A stretch of DNA of 64,000 bases, taken from Candidatus Paraburkholderia kirkii. GTDB lineage: Bacteria > Pseudomonadota > Gammaproteobacteria > Burkholderiales > Burkholderiaceae. The stretch spans positions 25,459 to 89,458 of the forward strand of contig LFKV01000005.1 of the NCBI GenBank assembly GCA_001189345.1, given 5' to 3'. A model generated the notes under the pieces. The model had not been told where the DNA came from and did no database searches. It saw only the letters and a list, made by a program, of their open reading frames with translations. Both the position numbers and the translations under genes were made by a program. Below, piece by piece: positions 19,780 to 30,406 of the stretch (position 1 is its first letter; the number at the start of each line of letters is the position of its first letter).

Positions 19780-19816
19780 AAAAGCCCCGCAAGGTAACTT
19801 GCGGGGCTTTTTGTTT
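19780..19816 (+). terminator. Strong terminator downstream of a possible attachment site
   Basis: AAAGCCCCGCAAG / CTTGCGGGGCTTT with a short loop, then TTGTTTG. No intact gene ends just before it. It follows the sequence GGTCTCCGTCTCCGCCA (ending 19769), which resembles a tRNA 3' end, so it may be the old terminator of a tRNA locus. Confidence 0.7.
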
Positions 19817-20064
19817 GTGCCCGCGACTTCGGCTCTATTCGTTCGTCATCCTGCACGTCATCCGCAATTTGTGACGAATCGCCTTGCGCTTTCAGACGTT
19901 TCTATCTTTTTTGATTCGCCATCGACAACTAACCTCGCGCATCGCTTGTCTTTCGGCAAGTGAACACAACGCAACACAAGCATTCGTGCCTCCTATCGCG
20001 AACACTCGGCTGGATGCGTTGCCGCAAACAGGCAAATGCCAATCTCAAGGTTATCAACTCAGTC
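19817..20064. other. Intergenic region upstream of the outer-membrane protein gene
   Basis: No gene is supported. The stretch is somewhat richer in A and T than its surroundings around 19885-19935. No clear promoter could be assigned. Confidence 0.35.
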
Positions 20065-20619
20065 ATGGCAGGTTTCAAGAAAGTAGTCGGGCCGCTGTTC
20101 GTTTCGCTGCTCTGCGCCGCGCAGGTTCACTCCGAGGCGCTGAATCCGACAGCGCTCAAGTTGCTGGGCGTCTACGGACCGCACAGCGCGTTCGCCGGCC
20201 CTTACGTCGGTGCGAAATTCGGTGTCAACTGGTCGGACATCACGGGACCGAATGCCCGGTCGACCCACACGCCCGCCGAATTCCCGGGCCTCGTCGCCGG
20301 CTTGAACTACGACATTGTTCCGCTGGTGGTCGGTATCGAAGGGTTTGCCGACTTTCACTGCGGTTCGACCACTCGCGACGACGGCGGCTTCGACGTCAAA
20401 TTCGGCGTGCCGGTCAACGGCAACATCATGCCGTACGCGCGCGTCGGCTTCACGGCCTCCTGGCCAGATACGCGTCTGCACTACGGCGGCGGCGTCGAAT
20501 ACAAGTTCGCCAAGAACTGGAGCGTCGCGGGCGAATACACCGGCGATGTCTCGAGCTACCAGGGTGGCCATCGCCATAACGACAGCGTGACTATCGGCGT
20601 GCATTACTACTTCTTCTGA
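20065..20619 (+). CDS. Small outer-membrane beta-barrel protein
   Basis: A 184-residue protein with a signal peptide (from MAGFKKVVGPLFVSLLCAAQ) and then alternating short beta-strands: GPYVGAKFGVNWSDI, GLVAGLNYDIVPLVVGIEGF, MPYARVGFTASW, HYGGGVEYKFAKNWSVAGEY. It ends in the aromatic strand VTIGVHYYFF, the typical C-terminal signal for outer-membrane insertion. It resembles the eight-stranded OmpA-like/porin-family barrels. The ATG at 20065 is preferred because the signal peptide begins there. It is one of the few intact genes in this decayed stretch. Confidence 0.7.
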   Translation: MAGFKKVVGPLFVSLLCAAQVHSEALNPTALKLLGVYGPHSAFAGPYVGAKFGVNWSDITGPNARSTHTPAEFPGLVAGLNYDIVPLVVGIEGFADFHCGSTTRDDGGFDVKFGVPVNGNIMPYARVGFTASWPDTRLHYGGGVEYKFAKNWSVAGEYTGDVSSYQGGHRHNDSVTIGVHYYFF

Positions 20620-20670
20620 TTCCGCTTCGCCGATGCGCGTGCGTTCCGGCGCTCGCGCATCGCGCCCGCG

Positions 20671-21425
20671 TCATTTCCCCGACGCGATCCGATCCTGGAT
20701 ATGCTTCGCGCGCCGGCGAGGACGGGTGCGAATCGAGCAGGCTCGAATGCCCGCCGTCGATCGACGCGAGCTTCTGGACGCCGTCACGAGTTCCGCCGGA
20801 CTGTATCCCTTTTTCTTCTGCATGTCGAACGAGTAATCGTCGGCGGCGCGTTCCTGCGATTGCGAGAACTGCGCGTTGACGAACTTCTCGCTCAGATCGC
20901 CGAGCTGCGAGCCGGAAATGCTCGCGATCATGCCGAACCCGACGAGACCACCGAGCGCGCCGCGGAAGTCGCATAGGCGACCTGCATCGCCTTCTTCGTG
21001 TGGCCGAGCGTGACGCCCCATCTCGTGGCCGACGACGCTGCGCACTTCCTCGTCCGTCATCAGGTCCATCAGGCCGCTGTAGATGCGCACGCAGCCGTTG
21101 GCCATCGCCCAGGCGTTGACGTCCTTCGTCATGTAAACCTTGTAGTTGACCGGCAAGCCGTTGATGTTGTCGCCGAGCTGGCTCGCGATCGTATTCAGGC
21201 GCTGCGTGTACGCGCTCGACGCCGGTGCGATCTGATTCTTGCTGTCCAGAGCTGCCCGCACGATTTGTCGGAGAGCGTGCGCACGTCGCGGTCGCTCAGC
21301 ATGAGCGCCTGTGTCGCGAGCTGCCCGGATTGAGCGAGCGAATCCGGATTGAAGCTGCCGATGCTGCCGCACGAAGCGAGCGCGGTCACGGTCGCAGCCG
21401 CGGCGCCCAAGCGAAAAATGCTCAT
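20671..21425 (-). pseudogene. M48-type metalloprotease lipoprotein, frameshifted
   Basis: The N-terminus (21425) is a lipoprotein signal, MSIFRLGAAAATVTALASCG. A shift near 21240 moves the frame to SKNQIAPASSAYTQRLNTIA, and the protein continues through VYMTKDVNAWAMANGCVRIY to VRSVVGHEMG near 21015. There a second shift destroys the HExxH zinc site and the following helix. Later pieces (FSQSQERAADDYSFDMQ and AKHIQDRIASGK) lie in frame with the middle, but the part between them (LASIDGGHSSLLDSHPSS) is in another frame. At least three indels occur, so the enzyme cannot be made. Confidence 0.85.
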
Positions 21426-21529
21426 GTTGCCTTCTCTCTATGGTGTGGTTTTGAAGCCCGCATTGCACGGGTCGGCGAAATGCTCGATGGAGATCGTCGG
21501 GGCGACCACACGAAAATTACGATTTTATT

Positions 21530-22099
21530 TAAAAAACCTGACCCTCGACGATGGTCGGCGTGTCCTCGGTGTTCGCGTCGGTATAAAGATTGCCGTGCCG
21601 ATCCGCCTGCACCGCGCACACCAGCGCGACCTGCGGCGTGAGATCGATGAACATGCGCGCATACAGCTCGCTATACGCATAGATCGTATAGATCGCGCCG
21701 ATCTCCAGCAGGCCGTCCTCGAGCAGCTGCGCGACGCGTAGGCTCTGCGGGCCCGCGAACGCGAAATCGACCTTGTGCGCGATGCCTTGCTCAAAGAGCG
21801 CGAGATGCTCCGGCCGGCTGATGCTCGAGATGAGCAGATGCACGTCGTGCACGCGCCCGGGATCGAGCTTCGCAAAGGCGCACGAGAGGAAGTCGGCCTG
21901 CTTCTGGTTGTTGCCTTCGAGCGCGACGCGATCGCCCGCGACGATCAGCGCGCTCAGCGCGTCGACGATGCGCGCGGGATCGAGCACCGGGCCGTCGAGC
22001 CACGGTTCGATCAGCTTTAGTCGCCGCGCCTTTTCCTGCGCGCGCGTTCCAGTTCCGGTTTGCGGCGAGCGCGTCGGCAGGTGTGGACGGGTTGGTTCA
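21530..22099 (-). pseudogene. mdcA: Malonate decarboxylase alpha subunit, truncated
   Basis: The first 170 or so residues of a CoA-transferase-type malonate decarboxylase alpha subunit can be read: EKARRLKLIEPWLDG, GDRVALEGNNQKQADFLSCA, DLTPQVALVCAVQADRHGNL, NTEDTPTIVEGQV. The coding stretch then ends at about 21530 in a T/A-rich run, although the family is about 550 residues long. Near the start, between MNQPVHT (22099) and the conserved part, two shifts are needed to keep the frame. The remaining mdc genes are absent; an M48 pseudogene follows directly. Loss of malonate use is the straightforward reading. Confidence 0.85.
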
Positions 22100-22892
22100 T
22101 CGGTCTGCCTGTGAGGAGGCCGTTGGGGTCGCCCGGGAAGAGGCGGAAGCGCGCGGGCGGCGCTTCTTCCTGACGTGGCTCGCCTGGGCGAGCGCTTGCG
22201 CATCGGCGAGAAAGCGGTAGAGCAGTTCGCCGGTCGCGAGCAGATGGCGCGCGACCAGCGTCTGCGCCTTTTCGATGTCGCGCGCGGCGAGCGCCTCGAA
22301 GATCGCGCGGTGCTCGGCATCGGACGAATCCTTGTGGATCGGTAGCCCGAGCTTCAGACGCAGATAGCGCTCGCCGCGGCGATGCATCTGGCCGATCAGC
22401 TCCATCAGGCGCGGCCGGTCCGCGGGCGCGTACAGGCTCATATGGAACTGCTCGTTGCGCACGACGTAGAGCGCCGGATCGGGCTCGTTCTCCGCGGCTT
22501 CGAGCAGGCGCTGCGCATTCGCGAGCGTCTCCGGCGTGTGGTGCGCGATCGCGATGCCGATGGCGAGACTCTCCAGCGACGCGCGAATCTCGTGGATCTC
22601 GCGCGCCTCGTCGGCGGACTGCAAGCTGACGGCCGTGCCGCGATTCGGCTCGATCGTTACCCAGCCTTCGCTTTCGAGCTGGCGGAACGCCTCGCGCACC
22701 GGAATCGCGGAGACGGAGAAGCCGCGCGATCGCGTCCTGGCGCAGCGGCTCGCCTGGCACCAGCGAGCCCTCGACGATCGCGGAACGCAACGCATCCGCG
22801 ATGAAGCGCGACGTGCTCTGGCGCGGCTCGAACTGCGCGTCGCAAAATGAGACCGGATGCGGTGATCCGGAAGCAGAGAGATCGGTCGGCAT
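22097..22892 (-). pseudogene. GntR/FCD-family regulator of malonate genes, frameshifted
   Basis: A GntR-type regulator with a winged-helix N-terminus (FIADALRSAIVEGSLVPGEP) and an FCD ligand domain (IHEIRASLESLAIGIAIAHH ... EHRAIFEALAARDIEKAQ). A shift near 22715, inside the recognition helix region (between QDAIARLL and SAIPVREAFRQLESEGWVTI), splits the DNA-binding and effector domains. The start at 22892 begins MPTDLSASGSP. The stop overlaps the mdcA ATG in an ATGA arrangement, so the two were one operon and the regulator probably controlled it. Confidence 0.85.
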
Positions 22893-23051
22893 GGCTAGGT
22901 GAAAGTGCGGGCTTGAGGTGAAAGTGCGGACTTGTCGCGTGTCAATATTCAAATTTTATATATAAAACTGCACGCGGAATCCCCGGTGCTTTCCTTAGAC
23001 GCCATGACAAACACCAATCACCGGCGCGTTGTTAATTCCTTTAGGAGAGAC

Positions 23052-24361
23052 ATGGCCATGCCGACACTGCTGGATCGTCAGATAAGCGCCGCGCAAGCGC
23101 CGCGCGCGCCAGGAAGACGCCGCTCAACCGGTCGCAGATTATGGGTTTCTGGGGTGCGTGGGCCGGCTGGACGCTCGACGGGATGGATTCGTTCATCTAC
23201 GCGCTCGTGTTCGCGCTGGCGCTCACCGAACTGCTGCCGCGCTCCGGCTATGCCGCGACGCCGGCGAACGTCGGTCTCGCGGGCTCGATCCTGTTCGCGC
23301 TGTTCCTAGTGGGATGGGGACTGTCGTTCATCTGGGGCCCGCTCGCCGACCGCTTCGGGCGCACCAAGGTGCTCGCCGCGACCATCTTCACGTTCGCGAT
23401 CTTCATCGGCTTCGCCGCGACCGCGCATACGGTGTGGGAGCTCGGCATCTATCGATTTTTCGCGGGCGTGGGCATCGGCGGCGAATGGGCGCGGGCGGGA
23501 ACGTATGTCGCGGAGGCCTGGCCGGAGGATCGACGCAAGATGGGTGCCGGCTATCTGCAGACCGGCTATTACGCGGGATTCTTCCTTGCCGCCGTGCTGA
23601 TGAACTATCGGTGCGGCGTTCGGCTGGCGCGCGATGTTCCTGGTCGGCCTGTTCCCGGTCGTCGTGTCGATCATGGTCCTGCTGCGCGTGAAGGAAACCG
23701 ACAAGTGGGAGCGCGCCGAGGCCGTTCATCCGCACGTGAAGCACGAGAGTTCGCTGAAAGCGATCTTCAACGCGCAATATCGCAAGCGCACCATCGTCGC
23801 GGCCGTGCTGCTGACCGTCGCGATCATCGGCCTGTGGGCCGGCGCGGTGTACGAGCCGTCGGCGGTCATTCAGCTCGCGACGAAAGCCGGCATGGGCAAG
23901 GCGGAAGCCGCGCGCATGGCGTCGATCGCCACGATCGTCGGCTGTCTCGCGCTGCCGCCGATGGCCGAGAAAATCGGCCGCCGCAAGACGCTCGCGGTGT
24001 ACTTCGTCGGCATGGCAGCGTCGATCGCGCTCGCATTCGGCTGGGCGTTCTATCTGCCGAACGGGCTGGTGCCGTTCATCGCGCTGCTCGTCGTGCTCGG
24101 CTTTTTCGGCGGCAATTTCGCGCTCTTTTCGCTGTGTGGCTGCCCGAGCAGTTCGAAACCCGCGTGCGGGCGACGGCGTTCGCGTTCTGAACCTCGGTGG
24201 GCCGCTTCTTCGGCGCGATCGTGAACTTCGGCATCGGCGCGATGGTGCTCAACATGAAGACGCTCGGCGTGCCGATCGCGCTCACGGCGATTGCGTTCCT
24301 GATCGGTCTCGCGGTCATTCCGCTCGCGCCGGAAACGAAGGGGCAGGAACTGCCGGGCTGA
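23052..24361 (+). pseudogene. MFS transporter, multiply disrupted
   Basis: Major-facilitator protein of the metabolite:H+ symporter type, divergent from the malonate genes and so plausibly the malonate permease (inference). An AGGAGA ribosome site precedes the ATG at 23052. The frame shifts at about 23120, before SQIMGFWGAWAGWTLDGMDS. The FADRFGR-type loop is present as LADRFGRTKV. There is a further shift near 23615, between VLMNY and RDMFLVGLFPVVV, and another near 24145. A TGA then interrupts ATAFAF at about 24189, before VGRFFGAIVNFGIGAMVLN. Several independent lesions make this a clear pseudogene. Confidence 0.88.
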
Positions 24362-24382
24362 GTGGCGCGAAGCTTCCCGCAG

Positions 24383-24418
24383 ACGGCGGCCCGCAAGATT
24401 CGAGGCCGCCGTTTTTTT
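24383..24418 (+). terminator. Rho-independent terminator after the MFS pseudogene
   Basis: ACGGCGGCC / GGCCGCCGT stem with a loop of about 12 bases, then TTTTTTT. Confidence 0.85.
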
Positions 24419-24547
24419 GCATGCGAACCTTGCTTTTCGTAATCTGTTGCTCGGTAATAGGACGTTACCAAGTCGAACACTCGCGGCGGCATCCGTCCGA
24501 TATAGTCCCGTCAACACAACAAACGACCCATCGAGGTGGGGCTTCAC

Positions 24548-24858
24548 ATGAACAAGGTTTCGAAGGCTTCCGTGCTGGCTGGCGCCGTCCTGATCGGCGG
24601 CTTGACGTTGTCCGGCGCGGCCATGGCGGAATGTCCGTGGGCGTGAACATCGGGGTACCCGCGCCTGTGTACGTTGCGCCGGCGCCAGTCTACGCGCCGC
24701 CCCCGCCGCCGGTCTATGCGCAGCCGGCCATCGTGATCGGCTGGCACGGCGACCGTTACTGGGACGGCCATCGCTACTGGAATCGCGACGAGTGGTATCG
24801 CAATCACGGCCACGGCCACGGATACGGACATGACCACGGCCGTCACGGCTGGCATTGA
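24548..24858 (+). pseudogene. His/Trp-rich secreted small protein, frameshifted paralogue
   Basis: It begins with a signal peptide MNKVSKASVLAGAVLIGGLT ... AAMA, then hits a stop eight codons later because of a one-base indel near 24630. In the restored frame it reads GVNIGVPAPVYVAPAPVYA, then IGWHGDRYWDGHRYWNRDEW and a His/Gly tail. The segment PAPVxIGWHGxRYWDGxRYW is shared with the intact gene at 25127. Function is unknown; the His clusters suggest metal binding. Confidence 0.75.
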
Positions 24859-25126
24859 TCGTCTTGTCTGCGACAGGCGTTTCCGGGAAAGCCATCCGTC
24901 AGCAGCGGGTGGCTTTTTCATTTCCGTCGATGACCGAAGGAGGGATTCGCCACCGTCGAGCGGTTCGCGGGCAATTTCAGCCCGCGTGCAATGTAACAAA
25001 AGGTAAGCTTTCTCTTGACATTACGCCGGGCCAGGCAAAATCTTACAAAGCTGAAATATTGCGCTGAAAGCTTTCCGTTATATTTTGTCGCAAGCGAACA
25101 AGCAAAAGAGCGAGGCCCGTTTACAT

Positions 25127-25402
25127 ATGAACATGAATATCTCGGGACGTATCTTGGCGGGCGTGCTGGCCGTCTCGGCCTGGTGCGCGACGGGCGCCGC
25201 GCGCGCGGACGTGCACGTGGGCGTGAACGTTGGCATTCCGGCGCCGGTGGTGATCGGCTGGCACGGCAACCGCTATTGGGACGGCCGCCGCTACTGGAGC
25301 CGCAACGACTGGAATCGCCATCACGGGCATGGGCGAGGGCCGCATCGCGGACCGCCGCCGGGGCACGGACACGGGCACGGCGGTCCGAATGGACACCGCT
25401 GA
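25127..25402 (+). CDS. His/Trp-rich secreted small protein
   Basis: A 91-residue exported protein: signal peptide MNMNISGRILAGVLAVSAWC ... ARA, then VHVGVNVGIPAPVVIGWHGN, RYWDGRRYWSRNDWNRHHGH and a His/Gly/Pro-rich tail (GHGRGPHRGPPPGHGHGHGG). It is the intact partner of the broken gene at 24548, with which it shares the GVNxGxPAP and IGWHG / RYW motifs. Such YXW/His-rich proteins are common in Burkholderiaceae without known function (recalled, not checked). It ends at a strong terminator shared with fabI. Confidence 0.65.
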   Translation: MNMNISGRILAGVLAVSAWCATGAARADVHVGVNVGIPAPVVIGWHGNRYWDGRRYWSRNDWNRHHGHGRGPHRGPPPGHGHGHGGPNGHR

Positions 25403-25433
25403 GCGCCCGGCCGGAAACGGCCGCAGCAAATAG

Positions 25434-25470
25434 AAAAGCGCCGCTCGCGTGACACGAGCGGCGCTTTTTT
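25434..25470. terminator. Strong bidirectional terminator
   Basis: AAAAGCGCCGCTCG / CGAGCGGCGCTTTT stem with a loop of about 8 bases and flanking A and T runs. It lies between the converging His/Trp-rich gene and fabI. Confidence 0.9.
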
Positions 25471-25491
25471 CCGAAGCCGTGAAACGCACGG

Positions 25492-26289
25492 TTATTCCGC
25501 CTCGCCGCCCATTCCGCCGACGACCGCGTGGAACCCGGCGTCGACATGGACGACTTCCGCGCTCACGCCCGCCGACAGATCCGACAGCAGGAACGCCGCG
25601 ACATTGCCTACCTGCTCGATCGTCACGTTGCGCTTGAGCGGCGCGTTCTCTTCGACGAAGTTCAGAATCTTGCCGAAGCCCTTGATGCCGCTCGCCGCGA
25701 GCGTCTTGATCGGGCCGGCCGAAACGGCGTTGACGCGCACGCCCTTGCCGCCGAGCGACGGCGACGCCGCCATGTAACGCACGCTCGCTTCGAGCGAGGC
25801 CTTCGCGAGACCCATCGTGTTGTAGTTCGGCAGCGCGCGCTCGGCGCCGAGATAGGAGAGCGTGAGCAGCGAGGAGCCGTCTTTCAGCATCGGCAGCGCG
25901 GCCTTGGCGAGCGCGGGGAAGCTGTACGCGGAGATGTCGTGCGCGACGCGGAAGTTCTCGCGCGTCATGCCGTCGAGAAAGTCGCCCGCGATCGCCTCGC
26001 GCGGCGCGAAGCCGATCGAGTGGACGAGGTCGTCGAGGGTGTCCCAGCGTCCCCTGAGCGATGCGAAGAGCGCTTCGATCTGCGCATCGTCGGCGACGTC
26101 GCAGGGATAGACCATGTCGCTGCCGAACTCGGTCGCGAATTCGGTGATGCGCTCCTTGAAGCGCTCGCCGACATACGTGAACGCGAGCTCCGCGCCTTCG
26201 CGCTTGCAGGCTTCGGCGATGCCGTAAGCGATCGAGCGGTTCGACAGCAGGCCCGTCAGCAGAATTCGTTTTCCAGCGAGAAAGCCCAT
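25492..26289 (-). CDS. fabI: Enoyl-[acyl-carrier-protein] reductase (NADH) FabI
   Basis: A 265-residue short-chain-dehydrogenase-type enzyme that performs the last step of each fatty-acid elongation cycle. [20 protein letters not shown] carries the NADH-binding glycine region. The catalytic Tyr and Lys lie in YNTMGLAK (Tyr156 and Lys163, spaced by six residues as in FabI), and [16 protein letters not shown] forms the substrate loop. The start at 26289 has AAGGAGCATT upstream. The gene is intact and essential in most relatives, in contrast to the ruined genes around it. Confidence 0.94.
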   Translation of the reverse strand: MGFLAGKRILLTGLLSNRSIAYGIAEACKREGAELAFTYVGERFKERITEFATEFGSDMVYPCDVADDAQIEALFASLRGRWDTLDDLVHSIGFAPREAIAGDFLDGMTRENFRVAHDISAYSFPALAKAALPMLKDGSSLLTLSYLGAERALPNYNTMGLAKASLEASVRYMAASPSLGGKGVRVNAVSAGPIKTLAASGIKGFGKILNFVEENAPLKRNVTIEQVGNVAAFLLSDLSAGVSAEVVHVDAGFHAVVGGMGGEAE

Positions 26290-26538
26290 GAATGCTCCTT
26301 CTTTGATGTCAATGTCGCGCGCGGGCGGCGGGGCTGAGTGCGGTCGCGAGTGCCGCGCGCATCGTGCGTCGCGCGATCGGCCTGCATGCGAGCCTTGAGC
26401 CGCAAGCCGAACGGCGCGTGATTTTGGGTAGAATTCTCTCACATCGCAATGCCCCGCCGAGGATTCTCGCGCGTTCGCTTCGGGCCTCCGCCCGGGTCAC
26501 TCAACCGCTTCACGCATGCACATCGCGCCAAGAGGCAC

Positions 26539-28236
26539 ATGACGACTCGCAAGACGATCCGCTCGTTCCGCGCCTCACGCAACCTGATCTGCAAGTTCAT
26601 CGCCCTGGTGCTCGGCGGATCGATCGCATGGCTCGCGAGCCCGGCTTACGCGGTCCATGCAATCGCTCAATACGGCGAGCCCAAATATCCGGCCGGTTTC
26701 AGGCACTTCGATTACGTCAACCCCGACGCACCGCGCGACGGCACGCTCGTGCTCGCCAACCCGAACCGGCTGACGAGCTTCGACAAGTTCAATCCGTTCA
26801 TGCTGCGCGGCAATCCCGCGCCCGGTCTTTCGCTGATGTTCGAGAGCCTGACGGGACGGGTAGTCTCGATGAAGTGTCGAGCGCGTACGGCCTGCTCGCC
26901 GACGACATTGCCGTGGCGCCGGACGGCATGTCGACCACCTTCCACATCAATCCGAAAGCGCGCGTCTCCAACGGAGATCCGGTCACTGCCGACGACGTGA
27001 AGTTCTCGTTCGAGACGCTGAAGAGCCCGCAGGCCGCGCCGCAGTTTTCCGTGTACTTCGGACAGATCGCGCCTGATCGACCGGTACGACAACGGCCGCA
27101 CCATTTTGTACCGGCGCAATCCCGATTACTGGGGCGCGTCGCTGCCGGTGCGGGTCGGCACGTTCAATTTTACGCATATCGACTACAAGCTGTATTCGGA
27201 TGCCACTGCCCGCCTCGAGGCGTTCAAGGCGGGCGAGTACGACGTGCTCGTCGAGTATGTCGCGCGTAGCTGGGTGCGGCGCGATATCGGCAAGCGCTTC
27301 GACAGCGGCGAGCTGATCAAGCGCGAGTTTCCGCAGCACAACGGCACCGGCATGCAGGGCTTTTTCATCAACACGCGGTGGCCGCTCTTCAAGGACGTGC
27401 GCGTGCGCCAGGCGCTCGATTTCGAGTGGCTCAACCGGCAGCTGTTCTTCAATCAATACAAGCGCATCGACAGCTTCTTCGTCAACACCGATCTGCAGGC
27501 GAAGGGCAGGCCGGACGCAGGCGAACTGGCGATCCTGAATCCGTTGAAGAAGGATCTCGATCCGTCCGTGTTCGGAGCGATGCCGCGCCAGCCGGACACC
27601 GATCCGCCCGGCTCGCTGCGCGCGAATCTGATCAAGGCGCGCGCGATGTTCGCCCAGGCCGGCTGGACCTATCGCGATGGCGCGCTGCGCAACGCGAAGG
27701 GCGAGCCCTTCGTTTTCGAGATTCTGGACGACACGGGCGGCGGCGCGTCGATGGAGCCGGTCGCGGCCGCGTTCGGGCGTAATCTGCAGAAGCTCGGCAT
27801 CGCGATGAACTTTCGCACCGTCGACTACGCGCTGATCCAGAAGCGTCTCGATGCATTCGACTTCGACATGACGAGCGTGCGCATGCCCGACGTGCAGGTG
27901 CCGGGCACCGAGCAGGTCTCGCGCTTCGGCAGCAAGTCCGCCGACGAGCAGGGCTCGGACAATCTCGCGGGCGTGAAGTCGCCGGCGGTCGATGCGATCC
28001 TGCAGAAAGTGGTCTCGGCGCAGACGCGCGAGCAGCTGGTCGACGCGACGCACGCGCTCGATCGCGTCCTGATGAACGGCTACTATGTGGTGCCGCACTG
28101 GTACTCGGCGACGCATCGCGTGGCGTATCGCAACACGCTCGCATATCCGGCGACATTGCCGCTGTACTACGGCGCCGAGGACTGGGTCATATCGACGTGG
28201 TGGGCCAAACCCGCACCCGCCGCCGCGGCGAAATAG
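26539..28236 (+). pseudogene. yejA: YejA-type peptide ABC transporter substrate-binding protein, broken
   Basis: Extracellular solute-binding protein (SBP family 5) of the YejA/microcin-C type. Signal peptide and YGEPKYPAGFRHFDYVNPDA start at 26539. A shift near 26858 moves to GSLDEVSSAYGLLADDIAVA. At about 27070 the text jumps from SVYFGQIA directly to LIDRYDNGRTILYRRNPDYW, omitting the roughly 70-90 residues that normally lie between these motifs, so there is an internal deletion plus a frameshift. The remainder to the stop at 28234-28236 is open. The gene heads the yejABEF cluster. Confidence 0.85.
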
Positions 28237-28249
28237 AGGAAGGCGCGCC

Positions 28250-29289
28250 ATGTGGAGCTACATCCTTAAACGCATTCTCCTGATGATCCCGACGCTCATC
28301 GGCGTGCTCACGCTCACCTTCGTCGTGATCCAGTTCGTGCCGGGTGGTCCGGTGGAGCAGGCGGTGCACGACCTGCGGCGCGGCAGTGCGGAGGCGGGCG
28401 GCGGGGGCGGCTTCGGGCTGCGCACGCATACCGGCGTCGACGCGCAGCAGGTCGCGCAACTGAAGGCGCTCTATGGCTTCGACAAGCCGCCGCTCGAACG
28501 CTATTTCTCGATGCTCGGCAAGTTCGCGCGCTTCGATCTCGGCGACAGCTACTTCAGGCATCAGAGCGTGTGGTCGCTGATCGTGTCGAAGCTGCCGATG
28601 TCGATCAGCATCGGTTTGTGGACGTTCTTTCTCACGTATCTGATATCGGTGCCGCTCGGCATCGCGAAGGCGGTCAGGAACGGCTCGAGGTTCGATGTCG
28701 CGACGAGCCTCGTCGTGCTCGTCGGCTTTGCGATTCCGGGCTTCGTGCTGGGCGTGCTGGTGCTGTTCGGCGGCGGATCGTTCTGGCAACTGTTCCCGTT
28801 GCGCAATCTCACCTCCGACAACTGGGCGACGCTCTCGCTCGGCGGCAAGATTCTCGACTACCTGTGGCACATCACGCTGCCGGTGGTCGCGTCGGTGGTG
28901 GGCAGCTTCGCCGTCGTCACGATGCTCACGAAAAAAGCCTTTCTCGACGAGATCCGCAAGCAATACGTGCTCACCGCGCGCGAAAGGCCTGAGCGAGCGG
29001 CGCGTGCTTTGGAAGCACGTGTTCCGCAACGCGCTGCTGCCGCTGATCGTCGGCTTTCCGGCGGCGTTCATCGGCGCGTTCTTCACGGGCAGCCTGCTCA
29101 TCGAGACGCTGTTCTTGCTCGACGGGCTCGGTCTGCTCTCGTACGAATCCGTCCGTGCAGCGCGACTATCCGGTCGTGCTCGGCACGCTCTATCTCTTCA
29201 CGCTGATCGGCCTCGCGACTAAGCTTGTCTCGGACCTCTGCTATGTCTGGGTCGATCCGCGCATCCAATTCGAACAACTGGAGCGCTGA
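28250..29289 (+). pseudogene. yejB: YejB-type ABC permease, frameshifted twice
   Basis: An inner-membrane permease starting MWSYILKRILLMIPTLIGVL with the usual long periplasmic loop and further helices ([20 protein letters not shown]). The frame shifts near 28985, within the conserved EAA loop ([20 protein letters not shown] requires the switch), and again near 29155 before [20 protein letters not shown]. The original stop is at 29287-29289. It lies 13 bp after yejA. Confidence 0.87.
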
Positions 29290-29290
29290 T

Positions 29291-30406
29291 TTGAATCGAG
29301 CCGCTTCATCGAGATCGTCGCGGCGCGCCGCCAACGGCAGCGACGCGCAACCGCTGCGCGGCGAAGTATCGGCGCCGCCGGGGCGGCGGGTATGGCTGCG
29401 CTTCAGGCAGCATCGGCTCGGATACTGGAGCCTCATCGTGTTCGTCGCGGCGTTCGTCATCAGCCTCGCGGGGTCGCTGTGGTCGAACGACAAGCCGCTC
29501 GTCGTGCGCTATCAGGGGCAGTTCTACTTTCCGCTCGTGAAGACCTATGCGGAGACGACCTTCGGCGGCGACTTCCCGACGCCCGCCGACTATCTCGATC
29601 CGTTCGTGCGCGACCGCTTCAGCGCGCCCGGCAACTTCGCGATCTATCCGCCGAATCACTACTATCACTACTACTACGACACGCTCAATTACTTCTCGAA
29701 GGGCTCGAATCCGGCGCCGCCCTCGCGCGAGAACTGGCTCGGCACCGACGACCGCGGCCGCGACGTGTTCGCGCGGCTCGTGTACGGCTTTCGCGTGTCG
29801 GTGCTGTTCCGCGCTCGTGCTCACCGCGATCGGCACGATTCTCGGCGTCCTGGCAGGCGCGGTGCAGGGTTACTTCGGCGGCAGGATCGATATCGCCGGG
29901 CAGCGTCTGACGAGATATGGAGCGCGTTGCCTGATCATCTTCGCGTCGATCTTCGAGCCGAGCCTGATCCTGCTGATCGTTCTCCTGTCGCTGTTCGGCT
30001 GGATCGGCCTGTCGGATTACGTGCGCGCCGAGTTCCTGCGCAACCGCACGCAGGACTACGTGCGCGCGGCCCGCGCGATGGGTCTCTCGAACTGGCGATC
30101 ATCTGGCGGCACGTCTTGCCCAACAGCCTGACGCCTGTCATCACGTTCCTGCCGTTTCGCATGAGCGGGGCGATTCTCGCGCTGACGAGCCTCGATTTTC
30201 TCGGCCTGGGCGTGCCGTCGCCGACGCCGTCGCTCGGCGAGCTGCTCGCGCAGGGCAAGGCCAATCTCGATGCGTGGTGGATTTCGCTCTCGACCTTCGG
30301 CGTGCTCGTCGCGACCCTGTTCTTGCTGACCTTCATGGGCGATGCCTTGCGCAACGCGCTGGACACGCGCATCGCCGATGCGGTCAAGGCGGGAGGCGGG
30401 CAGTGA
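29291..30406 (+). pseudogene. yejE: YejE-type ABC permease, frameshifted
   Basis: Second permease of the peptide importer. The open frame begins at a TTG (29291) immediately after yejB and includes the family hallmark ENWLGTDDRGRDVFARLVYG. Shifts near 29810 (before ALVLTAIGTILGVLAGAVQG), near 29915 (a short loss before LIIFASIFEPSLILLIVLL) and near 30090 (before IWRHVLPNSLTPVITFLPF) break the protein. The final part, to the TGA at 30404-30406, is open and overlaps the GTG start of the ATPase gene. Confidence 0.85.
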
